Shown in pieces: positions 1 to 5,235 of a stretch of 5,235 nucleotides of DNA. The position numbers were made by a program, and so were the translations under genes. The first letter of the stretch is position 1. Each line of letters starts with the position of its first letter. Under the pieces are notes generated by a model, which searched no databases, had not been told where the DNA came from, and saw only the letters and a program-made list of their open reading frames with translations. Source of the stretch: an uncultured Eubacteriaceae bacterium (GTDB lineage Bacteria; Bacillota; Clostridia; Lachnospirales; CAG-274). The DNA lies in the NCBI GenBank assembly GCA_947565475.1, contig CANOGI010000162.1, positions 1 through 5,235 on the forward strand, written 5' to 3'.

Positions 1-155
1 TACGAGATATTTTAAATGAGGAAAATTTGCTTGATAAAAGCGTAATGGTAGAACGATGCGGTATGGAAAATGAGAAAATATATAAAAATCTTAATGAGCT
101 TGATTATAAATCAAATTATTTTTCAGTAATTATTGTAAAAGAAACGAAAATTTGA
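1..155 (+). CDS. cbiL: Cobalt-factor II / precorrin-2 C20-methyltransferase, C-terminal end (partial)
   Basis: Only the last 50 codons are present. The frame opens at base 3 and stops at TGA 153-155; both other forward frames stop within the first 20 bases. The visible peptide contains VERCGMENEKIY (residues 16-27 of the fragment), then NYFSVIIVKE. This matches the usual C-terminal end of the CobI/CbiL family, where an 'RCG-x-E-x-E-x-IY' stretch precedes a final beta strand 'YFSxIIV'. Family knowledge: the enzyme transfers a methyl group from S-adenosylmethionine to C20 of cobalt-sirohydrochlorin, giving cobalt-factor III, in the cytoplasm. The SAM-binding N-terminal half is outside the window. 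Its position directly before cbiF, in an operon that also has cbiG and cbiH, supports the call. Another tetrapyrrole methylase is possible but less likely. Confidence 0.75.
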   Translation, partial: RDILNEENLLDKSVMVERCGMENEKIYKNLNELDYKSNYFSVIIVKETKI

Positions 156-162
156 AAGAAGG
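155..162 (+). promoter_or_regulatory. Ribosome binding site deciding the cbiF start
   Basis: The sequence AAAGAAGG ends 7 bases before the ATG at 170, a good Shine-Dalgarno match and distance. An upstream in-frame TTG at 152 would overlap the cbiL stop (TTGA) and add six residues, but it has no purine-rich site before it. The ATG start also places the protein's beginning exactly where CbiF proteins usually begin (MxxFVGAGPG). Confidence 0.7.
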
Positions 163-169
163 CGTTTAT

Positions 170-922
170 ATGATTGATTTTGTGGGAGCGGGGCCAGGGG
201 CTGTTGATTTAATAACGGTAAGGGGAAAGAATCTTATTGAGAAAGCCGATGTTATAATATACGCCGGTTCCCTTGTAAACGCTGAATTACTTAATTTCGC
301 CAAAAAGGAATGCGAAATTTACAACAGTGCCGAAATGACTCTTGAGGAGATTACATCTGTTATGGTCTTAGCGGAGAAAGATGGAAAAAACACGGTAAGA
401 CTGCACACGGGAGACCCTTCTATTTATGGAGCCGTGAAAGAGCAGATGGATGTTCTTGATAAATATAATTTAGAATATAGAATATGTCCAGGCGTGAGCT
501 CCCTTTTTGGAGCCGCCGCTTCCTTAAAAACAGAATATACCATTCCAAACGTAAGCCAAAGTGTTATAATTACCAGAATGGAGGGGAAAACCCCTGTTCC
601 GGAAAAAGAGGAAATTTCTCTTCTCGCCTCTCATAACGCCGCTATGGTGATTTTTCTTTCGGCTGGTATGCTTAATGAGCTTTCAAAAAAGCTTATTAAA
701 GGCGGATATGAACCTAATACTCCTGCCGCTATTGTATATAAAGCTACCTGGAGTGATGAAAAGGTGATAAAAACAACTGTTTCGGAAATCGCGAAGTCCG
801 CTGAGGAAAACAATATAAAAAAAACAGCGCTTATTATAGTAGGTGATTTTTTAGGCAATAATTATAAAAGGTCGTTATTATATAATCCATCTTTTTCTCA
901 TGAATTTAGAAAGGGCGATTAA
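170..922 (+). CDS. cbiF: Cobalt-precorrin-4 C11-methyltransferase CbiF
   Basis: A 250-residue protein of the tetrapyrrole (corrin/porphyrin) methylase family, of normal length for CbiF/CobM. Visible motifs are: the N-terminal loop FVGAGPGAVDLIT (4-16); YAGSLVN (31-37), which is typical of CbiF; the SAM-binding LHTGDPSIYGAV (78-89); and CPGVSS (106-111), marking the start of the second domain. Family knowledge: it methylates C11 of cobalt-precorrin-4 with S-adenosylmethionine to give cobalt-precorrin-5A, in the cytoplasm. The gene begins 14 bases after the cbiL stop and ends 3 bases before the cbiG start, so co-transcription is very likely. CbiG, the next enzyme in the pathway, acts on its product. 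No broken motif or frameshift was seen. The aerobic homologue CobM has the same fold, but the neighbouring cbiG points to the anaerobic route. Confidence 0.93.
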   Translation: MIDFVGAGPGAVDLITVRGKNLIEKADVIIYAGSLVNAELLNFAKKECEIYNSAEMTLEEITSVMVLAEKDGKNTVRLHTGDPSIYGAVKEQMDVLDKYNLEYRICPGVSSLFGAAASLKTEYTIPNVSQSVIITRMEGKTPVPEKEEISLLASHNAAMVIFLSAGMLNELSKKLIKGGYEPNTPAAIVYKATWSDEKVIKTTVSEIAKSAEENNIKKTALIIVGDFLGNNYKRSLLYNPSFSHEFRKGD

Positions 923-925
923 TTA

Positions 926-1936
926 TTGATAATTTATAGTATATCATTTACTGATAAGGGTGATTTATTGAATGAAAAAATGCGCGAAATATTTGACGGG
1001 TCTGATGTGCGCACATGTTTCAGAAAGATAAGGACGGAAAGTCTTATAAAATGGACGGAAAAAGCTTTCGCGGACGGTGATGTTATAATATTTATAAGCG
1101 CTATCGGAATAGCTGTCAGAGCAATATCAGGATTTATAAAGAGCAAGGAGACAGACCCCGCCGTTATTGTCTGCGATGAACTTGGAAAATACGCTGTGCC
1201 TATACTGTCAGGACATATAGGCGGCGCTAATGTTTTTGCCGAAAAAATATGTCAGTATACAAAAGGAATACCAGTTATAACCACAGCTACAGATATTAAC
1301 GGGGTATGGGCGGTTGATTGCTGGGCGGTAAAAAAAAAATTTAAGATACATAATATTTGTAATATTAAGTATATTTCATCAGCGCTTCTTGAAGGGAAAA
1401 AGGTTGGATTATTAAGTGATATTATCATCGATGATGAATTACCCGACAATATTTTATCGGGTGATTTCAATATGGAACGAGGAATAGTTGTTTCTCCTTA
1501 TTTAAAAGATGTTTATAAATGTAATCTTAATTTAATTCCCAAGTGTATAGCTATTGGAGTGGGAAGTAGAAAAAACGCAGATGAGAACGCTCTTATAGAG
1601 CTTTTTGAAAAAGTTTTTCAAGATAATAATATTGACAGGTACTCAGTTTATACTGTAGCGACGATAGATTTGAAAAAGAATGAGAAAGCTGTTATTAAAC
1701 TTAGGGAATATCTTGGGATTGAGATTAAATATTATTCCGCTGAAGAGTTAAATAATATTTCAGGGGAGTTTTCAGGCTCAAAGTTTGTAAAAAAGATTAC
1801 GGGGACGGATAATGTTTGTGAGAGATGCGCTGTTTTAGCGTCGGACTTTGGAAAGCTCGTGATAAAAAAAACAGTTGGAGAGGGCGTTACTTTAGCTGTT
1901 GGAATTAATGTTAACGTAAGCGGTATTGGATTTTAA
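926..1936 (+). CDS. cbiG: Cobalt-precorrin-5A hydrolase CbiG
   Basis: A 336-residue protein, about the normal length for full CbiG with N-terminal, middle and C-terminal (CobE-like) domains. Visible motifs: SISFTDKG at the start (5-12), SAIGIAVRAI (58-67), LSGHIGGAN (94-102) and TATDINGVWAVD (120-131) in the N-terminal domain. The C-terminal domain has IGVGSRKN (210-217), ATIDLKKNE (245-253), SAEELN (271-276) and TGTDNVCER (292-300). Family knowledge: CbiG opens the delta-lactone of cobalt-precorrin-5A and releases the C20 carbon as acetaldehyde, giving cobalt-precorrin-5B. It is a marker of the anaerobic pathway. The start is TTG, since no ATG lies near the expected N-terminus; GAAAGGG at 909-915 serves as ribosome binding site 10 bases upstream. 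A run of ten A at 1330-1339 encodes Lys-Lys-Lys and is a possible slippage site. Confidence 0.93.
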   Translation: MIIYSISFTDKGDLLNEKMREIFDGSDVRTCFRKIRTESLIKWTEKAFADGDVIIFISAIGIAVRAISGFIKSKETDPAVIVCDELGKYAVPILSGHIGGANVFAEKICQYTKGIPVITTATDINGVWAVDCWAVKKKFKIHNICNIKYISSALLEGKKVGLLSDIIIDDELPDNILSGDFNMERGIVVSPYLKDVYKCNLNLIPKCIAIGVGSRKNADENALIELFEKVFQDNNIDRYSVYTVATIDLKKNEKAVIKLREYLGIEIKYYSAEELNNISGEFSGSKFVKKITGTDNVCERCAVLASDFGKLVIKKTVGEGVTLAVGINVNVSGIGF

Positions 1937-1981
1937 CCGACAGAGGAAGTCATCTGCTTTTTAGGCGGGGGGTACTTACTA

Positions 1982-2063
1982 TTGTATTCAGGAGGAGTGC
2001 AAGCCAGGTCGCAAGGGCGAGCGGCAAAACGAAGTTTTGCGACCAGTCTCACTCTAAATACAA
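1982..2063. repeat. 82-bp nested imperfect inverted repeat
   Basis: Three layers of complementary arms enclose each other. The outer pair is TTGTATT (1982-1988) with AATACAA (2057-2063). The middle pair is GAGTG (1995-1999) with CACTC (2050-2054). The inner pair is GGTCGCAA (2007-2014) with TTGCGACC (2037-2044). At the tip, GCAAAAC (2024-2030) and GTTTTGC (2034-2040) can form an alternative 7-bp hairpin around the loop GAA, competing with the inner pair for the same 3' bases. No T-run follows, so it is not a standard terminator. The nested form and raised G+C resemble small palindromic elements dispersed in bacterial genomes, or a folded RNA. Neither has been shown here. Confidence 0.65.
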
Positions 2064-2118
2064 AGGCGAATACTTTCGCCGTCGGTTGCGAGAATTTTTG
2101 TTATACAAAAATTAGAGT
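2051..2118. repeat. Second inverted repeat, mutually exclusive with the 1982-2063 structure
   Basis: ACTCTAA (2051-2057) is complementary to TTAGAGT (2112-2118). The enclosed segment holds two perfect hairpins: GGCGAA/TTCGCC (2065-2070 with 2075-2080, loop TACT) and AATTTTTG/CAAAAATT (2093-2100 with 2106-2113, loop TTATA). The left arm shares bases with the arms CACTC and AATACAA of the upstream palindrome, so the two long-range pairings cannot form together. The last hairpin also overlaps the right arm by two bases. Confidence 0.5.
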
Positions 2119-2122
2119 AGTC

Positions 2123-2150
2123 TTGACCAATTAAACGGGATTATTATTTT
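2123..2150 (+). promoter_or_regulatory. Candidate sigma-A-type promoter for hemA
   Basis: TTGACC (2123-2128) matches five of six bases of the -35 consensus. TATTTT (2145-2150), 16 bases downstream, matches four of six of the -10 consensus. Transcription would begin near 2157, about 35 bases before the hemA ATG. The surrounding DNA is A/T-rich, so chance matches are expected. A second promoter would make sense at the only long gap in the operon, but hemA may equally be read from upstream. Confidence 0.3.
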
Positions 2151-2170
2151 TGTATTACCTCAAGAGTTTT

Positions 2171-2179
2171 AAGGGGAGG
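2171..2179 (+). promoter_or_regulatory. Strong ribosome binding site of hemA
   Basis: AAGGGGAGG is a near-ideal Shine-Dalgarno sequence. It lies 12 bases before the ATG at 2192, slightly farther than usual, and 21 bases before the in-frame ATG at 2201, which is too far. This supports the 2192 start. ACCTC at 2157-2161 could pair with its GAGG end across a loop of about 14 bases, a weak possible occlusion. Confidence 0.6.
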
Positions 2180-2191
2180 CTTCTATAAGTT

Positions 2192-3373
2192 ATGTTTTTT
2201 ATGGCGGGAGTGAATTATAAAAACAATAATATCTCTCAAAGGGAAAAGTTATCTTTTACCTTTGAGAGAATTATTCAAATATCTCAAAATATTTGCGGTA
2301 TTGAGGGTGTATGGGGCTGTATTATTTTATCAACTTGTAACAGAACGGAAATCTATTTGAGTATGGAAGACGTGGGGGAAAATATCTCTGATAAGTTTTT
2401 ACTGGAATACTCAAAGATACAGGAGTTTGACGGTGTATTTGAAAAAAGAGAGGGGGAGGAAGTTGTTTATTATATTATGGAGCTTGCTTGCGGGATAAAA
2501 TCTCAAATTATGGGGGAAGAGCAAATTGTCAGTCAAATTAATCACGCTTTGGAGATAAGCAGAGAAAACGGCTGTACTGATTCAGCTCTTAACACGCTTT
2601 TTAGAATAGCTGTTTCCGCCGGTAAATACGCCCTTACTAATGTTAAAATTTCAAATACGCCTGTTTCAAGCGCTTACGCGGCCGTAAAATTTTTAAGTCA
2701 AAAATATGAAAATCTTAAAAATAAAAAGTGCGTTATTATTGGAAACGGTAAAATGGGACAAATAGCCCAGAAACTTTTAGTAAAAAAAGGCTGTATGGTT
2801 TTTGTTACATTGAGAAGTTATAAACATGGCAATAATGATATTGTAAAAGGATGTATAGCCATAAAATATAAAGAAAGATATAATTATATCGATGGTACGG
2901 ATTTTGTTATAAGCGCTACTAAAAGCCCTCATTACACTTTGACTTATGACAAATTTAAAGATTTAATCAAAAAACCTGATATTGTGATTGACCTCGCTGT
3001 TCCGAGAGACGTTGAGGCTTTAATATCAAAAGAGTGCGAGTGTTTTAATATTGATGAATTTGGATATAAAACGGAGATAAGTTCAGAAAAAATTGATATA
3101 ATATATGGTATAGTTGAAAAATTTACGAGGCTTTTTTTTAATTGGGAGAATTATAAAATGTCTTTACAAAGCATAGAGGAATTAAAAGATATTATTTCGA
3201 GAAGAATTGTAAAAAGTGAGTTTAAATTCGCTGATTCTTATAAAATTGACAATGTTGTCGCGAAAACGGTAGACAAAACCGTCGATATGCTTTTAGGTGG
3301 AATGAAAGATTATATTAGTCCGGATATTATTGATTTATGTAAGAAAAAAGTCAGGGAGCGCGCGAGATTATGA
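2192..3373 (+). CDS. hemA: Glutamyl-tRNA reductase HemA
   Basis: A 393-residue cytoplasmic enzyme, slightly shorter than many bacterial HemA proteins. Family knowledge: it reduces glutamate on Glu-tRNA to glutamate-1-semialdehyde with NADPH, the first committed step of the C5 route to tetrapyrroles. The N-terminal catalytic domain has LSTCNRTEIY (46-55) with the thioester-forming Cys49, and the GIKSQIMGEEQI segment (101-112). The Rossmann domain has VIIGNGKMGQIA (181-192), the GxGxMG nucleotide loop. The C-terminal stretch from about 305 to 393 is the expected helical dimerisation domain. One oddity: Tyr94 sits where the family usually has a conserved His before the 'GLDSxxxGExQI' stretch, and that segment reads GIKS instead of GLDS. 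The stop overlaps the cbiH start by ATGA, suggesting translational coupling, so this copy probably supplies the cobalamin branch. Confidence 0.95.
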   Translation: MFFMAGVNYKNNNISQREKLSFTFERIIQISQNICGIEGVWGCIILSTCNRTEIYLSMEDVGENISDKFLLEYSKIQEFDGVFEKREGEEVVYYIMELACGIKSQIMGEEQIVSQINHALEISRENGCTDSALNTLFRIAVSAGKYALTNVKISNTPVSSAYAAVKFLSQKYENLKNKKCVIIGNGKMGQIAQKLLVKKGCMVFVTLRSYKHGNNDIVKGCIAIKYKERYNYIDGTDFVISATKSPHYTLTYDKFKDLIKKPDIVIDLAVPRDVEALISKECECFNIDEFGYKTEISSEKIDIIYGIVEKFTRLFFNWENYKMSLQSIEELKDIISRRIVKSEFKFADSYKIDNVVAKTVDKTVDMLLGGMKDYISPDIIDLCKKKVRERARL

Positions 3374-4101
3374 AAAAAATATATGTTGTCGGGCTTGGTC
3401 CGGGAGGATTTGAGCAAATGTCCCAAAGGGCTGTGGACGCTATTGGTGAAAGTGATGTTATTATGGGATATACTTATTACATAGACCTTATAAAAGATAA
3501 AATCAATGATAAAGAGATTTTTACATCGCCTATGACGAAAGAAGTTTTAAGGTGTGAGAAAGCTCTTGAGTATGCTTTGTCGGGGAAAACGGTTTCTATG
3601 GTTTCAAGCGGTGATTCGGGAGTGTACGGCATGGCGAGCGTTATTTATGAGGTGTGTGAGAATTATCCCGAGGTGGAAATTGAGGTTATTCCGGGGATAA
3701 CGGCCTGTTTAAGCGGGGCGTCGGTTTTAGGGGCGCCTATTAGCCATGATTTTGCCGTTATAAGTTTAAGTGATTTGCTTACTCCGTGGGATAAAATTGA
3801 AAAGAGGCTTGAGCTTGCCTCAGAGGGAGATTTTGTTATTTGTATTTATAATCCCTCAAGTAAAAAAAGAGAGGATTATTTAAAAAAAGCTTGTCAAATC
3901 ATACTTAAACATAAAAACGCTGATACTATCTGTGGATATGCAAAAAACATCGGAAGAAACGGACAGGAATATCACATTGTTACCCTTAATGAGCTTCAAA
4001 GCGTTAAGGCTGATATGTTTACAACGGTTATTATTGGAAACAGTCAAACAAAAATTATTAATGGGAAAATGGTTACGCCGAGAGGATATGTTAATATATG
4101 A
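3370..4101 (+). CDS. cbiH: Cobalt-factor III C17-methyltransferase CbiH
   Basis: A 243-residue member of the tetrapyrrole methylase family, of normal length for CbiH/CobJ. Visible motifs are YVVGLGPGG (5-13), IMGYTYYIDLI (31-41, the 'GY-x-x-Y' signature of C17-methyltransferases), SSGDSGVYGMA (79-89, SAM binding), VIPGITA (106-112) and ISLSDLLTPW (131-140), which is strongly diagnostic of CbiH/CobJ. Family knowledge: it methylates C17 and contracts the macrocycle, turning cobalt-factor III into cobalt-precorrin-4, the substrate of CbiF upstream. The ATG overlaps the hemA stop (ATGA, 3370-3373), with AGGGAG at 3353-3358 as binding site. Its own stop overlaps the next ATG in the same way (4098-4101). 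No extra iron-sulfur domain is attached, unlike the long CbiH60 forms. No defects were seen. Confidence 0.94.
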   Translation: MKKIYVVGLGPGGFEQMSQRAVDAIGESDVIMGYTYYIDLIKDKINDKEIFTSPMTKEVLRCEKALEYALSGKTVSMVSSGDSGVYGMASVIYEVCENYPEVEIEVIPGITACLSGASVLGAPISHDFAVISLSDLLTPWDKIEKRLELASEGDFVICIYNPSSKKREDYLKKACQIILKHKNADTICGYAKNIGRNGQEYHIVTLNELQSVKADMFTTVIIGNSQTKIINGKMVTPRGYVNI

Positions 4102-5235
4102 GAGTTGTTGTTTTTTCAGGAACAAGCGAGGGCAGGGAAATAAGCGAGTATCTTAACGACAAAAAAATTTTTGCGGAGGTTTTTGTGGCTACGGATTACG
4201 GAAAGAATGTTATGAGAGATTTGCCATATATAAACGTAAATGTGGGGCGATTGGGGAAAGATGAGATAAAAAACGCTCTTTCGGGAGCGGATTTTGTTAT
4301 AGACGCTACTCATCCTTTCGCTGAAATTGTGACAAATTATATTTTTTTTGCCTGTACAGAACTTAGAATAGAATATATAAGACTTTTAAGAGAAAAAACT
4401 TGTGGTTATAAAAATGGACTAATCTATGTTAATTCTGTAGAGGAAGCTGTTAATATTTTAAAAGATACAAAGGGAAATATATTTGTTTCAACGGGGAGCA
4501 AAGAAATCTTTAAGTACAGAGATATTGATGACTATGAGAAAAGGATTGTCGCCCGGGTTTTACCTGTTAAAGACGCGACAGAAAAATGCGATGAACTTAA
4601 ACTTGATAACGTTATTTATAAAAAGGGCCCTTTTTCCTATTCAGAAAACCTTATGGAATTTAAAAAATATAATATAAAATGGCTCGTTACAAAAGATTCT
4701 GGAAAGAATGGGGGAGTCGCTGAAAAAATCGCCGCCGCTGAAAGTGCGGGGGCTAAAGTGATAGTTATTAAAAGACCTTTTGAGAAAGACGGGCTGTCCA
4801 TGGAAGAGGTAAAACAAATTATTGATGGTAAAGTAAAAGAAAATGAAAAAAATATGATGTTTCCTTTATTTATTGATATTTTGGGGAAAACTGTCGTGAT
4901 TGTCGGAGGAGGGAAGATTTCGGCGAGGAGAACGGATACGCTTTTAAAATTCGGCGCTAAAGTGAAAGTTATTTCTCCAAATTTTTTTTCTCAGAGAAAT
5001 GATAAAGACGTTATATATATTAGAAAAAAATTTGAGCCGTCGGATTTAGACGGGGCTTTTATGGTAATCGGCGCTACTGATGACAGAGAGGTAAATCATT
5101 TTATTTATACTTTATGCAAGGAAAAAAATATTTTTTGCAGTATAGCTGACCGCAAAGAGGAATGTAATTTTTATTTTCCGGCGGTATGCGTGAATGGAGA
5201 GCTTAGTATTGGTGTTGTTTCTGGCGGGGATAATC
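4098..5235 (+). CDS. cbiJ: CbiJ (cobalt-precorrin-6A reductase) fused to a Met8/CysG-N-type precorrin-2 dehydrogenase domain, 3' end cut off
   Basis: The frame is open for 379 codons to the window edge; I followed it line by line with no stop or shift. Residues 1 to about 245 are CbiJ/CobK: VVVFSGTSEGRE (3-14), DATHPFAE (69-76), then VSTGSK, KGPFSYSEN, LVTKDSGKNGG and VIKRPFEK. After a short charged linker, residues 254 onward are a precorrin-2 dehydrogenase/sirohydrochlorin ferrochelatase type domain: FIDILGKTVVIVGGGKISARR with the NAD-binding GGG at 270-272, GATDDREVN around Asp328-Asp329, then NFYFPAVCVNGELSIGVVSGG. The ATDD region matches the part of CysG that carries its catalytic Asp104. 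Family knowledge: CbiJ reduces cobalt-precorrin-6A to 6B using NAD(P)H, and Met8-type domains oxidise precorrin-2 to sirohydrochlorin with NAD+. The ATG overlaps the cbiH stop; AGAGGA at 4081-4086 is the binding site. The internal ATGs at 4854 and 4857 have no binding site, which supports a true fusion. Confidence 0.9.
   Translation, partial: MRVVVFSGTSEGREISEYLNDKKIFAEVFVATDYGKNVMRDLPYINVNVGRLGKDEIKNALSGADFVIDATHPFAEIVTNYIFFACTELRIEYIRLLREKTCGYKNGLIYVNSVEEAVNILKDTKGNIFVSTGSKEIFKYRDIDDYEKRIVARVLPVKDATEKCDELKLDNVIYKKGPFSYSENLMEFKKYNIKWLVTKDSGKNGGVAEKIAAAESAGAKVIVIKRPFEKDGLSMEEVKQIIDGKVKENEKNMMFPLFIDILGKTVVIVGGGKISARRTDTLLKFGAKVKVISPNFFSQRNDKDVIYIRKKFEPSDLDGAFMVIGATDDREVNHFIYTLCKEKNIFCSIADRKEECNFYFPAVCVNGELSIGVVSGGDN

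Larger units (their letters stand above)
1937..2191. other. Structured intergenic region between cbiG and hemA, no convincing gene
   Basis: This 255-bp gap stands out in an operon whose other junctions are 14 bases or less. The first 108 bases are roughly 54% G+C by hand count, against about 25-43% in two nearby coding lines I counted. It holds a nested imperfect palindrome (1982-2063), a competing stem (2051-2118), two simple hairpins (2065-2080 and 2093-2113), a candidate promoter (2123-2150) and the hemA ribosome binding site. A 65-codon open stretch follows the cbiG stop in the same frame (1937-2134), but no start with a good binding site and no recognisable protein family was found. The best inference is an inserted dispersed palindromic repeat or a structured leader RNA. 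I cannot decide between these from one copy. Confidence 0.6.

Noticed and set aside
152..169. TTG start of cbiF overlapping the cbiL stop
   Set aside because: It has no ribosome binding site and would extend the protein beyond the usual family start, while ATG 170 has a good site at the right distance.
2024..2113. Intrinsic terminator after cbiG
   Set aside because: The G+C-bearing hairpins are not followed by a T-run, and the hairpin with T/A arms (2093-2113) is too weak in G+C.
1937..2191. Cobalamin riboswitch before hemA, prompted by AAGCCAGG at 2001-2008, which resembles part of the B12 box
   Set aside because: The rest of the core is missing: there is no GCCACTG-type block, no GGGAAGG and no full B12 box in the right order.
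1937..2191. T-box leader (HemA uses Glu-tRNA)
   Set aside because: No T-box-like conserved sequence or antiterminator followed by a terminator hairpin and T-run could be found.
4483..4677. Short open frame within the cbiJ region
   Set aside because: It lies in another frame inside the well-supported CbiJ domain and has no recognisable motif.
4840..4865. Possible gene boundary between separate cbiJ and met8 genes
   Set aside because: No stop codon lies between the domains, and the internal ATGs at 4854 and 4857 are preceded only by A-rich sequence without a binding site.

Overview
The window is part of an anaerobic (cobalt-early) cobalamin biosynthesis operon. All recognised genes lie on the + strand. 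The DNA is low in G+C, with A/T-rich codons, strong purine-rich ribosome binding sites, one TTG start and 4-base stop/start overlaps. These traits, plus the oxygen-independent route (CbiG, CbiH, CbiF) and the glutamate (C5) route to tetrapyrroles (HemA), point to an anaerobic Clostridia-type Firmicute. No species can be named from the sequence.

Layout: (1) 1-155, the C-terminal 50 codons of a C20-methyltransferase of the CbiL/CobI type. (2) 170-922, cbiF. (3) 926-1936, cbiG, starting on TTG three bases after the cbiF stop. (4) 1937-2191, a 255-bp gap without a convincing gene. It is richer in G+C than the flanking genes and full of nested inverted repeats, and it ends in a candidate promoter and a strong ribosome binding site. 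(5) 2192-3373, hemA, glutamyl-tRNA reductase. (6) 3370-4101, cbiH, overlapping hemA by ATGA. (7) 4098 to the window edge, one uninterrupted reading frame joining a CbiJ (cobalt-precorrin-6A reductase) domain to a Met8/CysG-N type precorrin-2 dehydrogenase domain. Its C-terminus lies outside the window.

How the genes fit together: HemA makes glutamate-1-semialdehyde, the entry to all tetrapyrroles. The Met8-like domain would oxidise precorrin-2 to sirohydrochlorin, which receives cobalt from a chelatase not seen here. CbiL, CbiH, CbiF and CbiG then carry out C20 methylation, C17 methylation with ring contraction, C11 methylation and lactone opening. After C1 methylation by CbiD (not in the window), the CbiJ domain reduces the ring. 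The window therefore holds a first-committed-step enzyme and most of the middle of the corrin pathway.

The core genes are well-known families. The points most worth a second look are the CbiJ-Met8 fusion, the structured intergenic element before hemA, and a Tyr in HemA where the family usually has a conserved His. I see no sign of a wholly new system.
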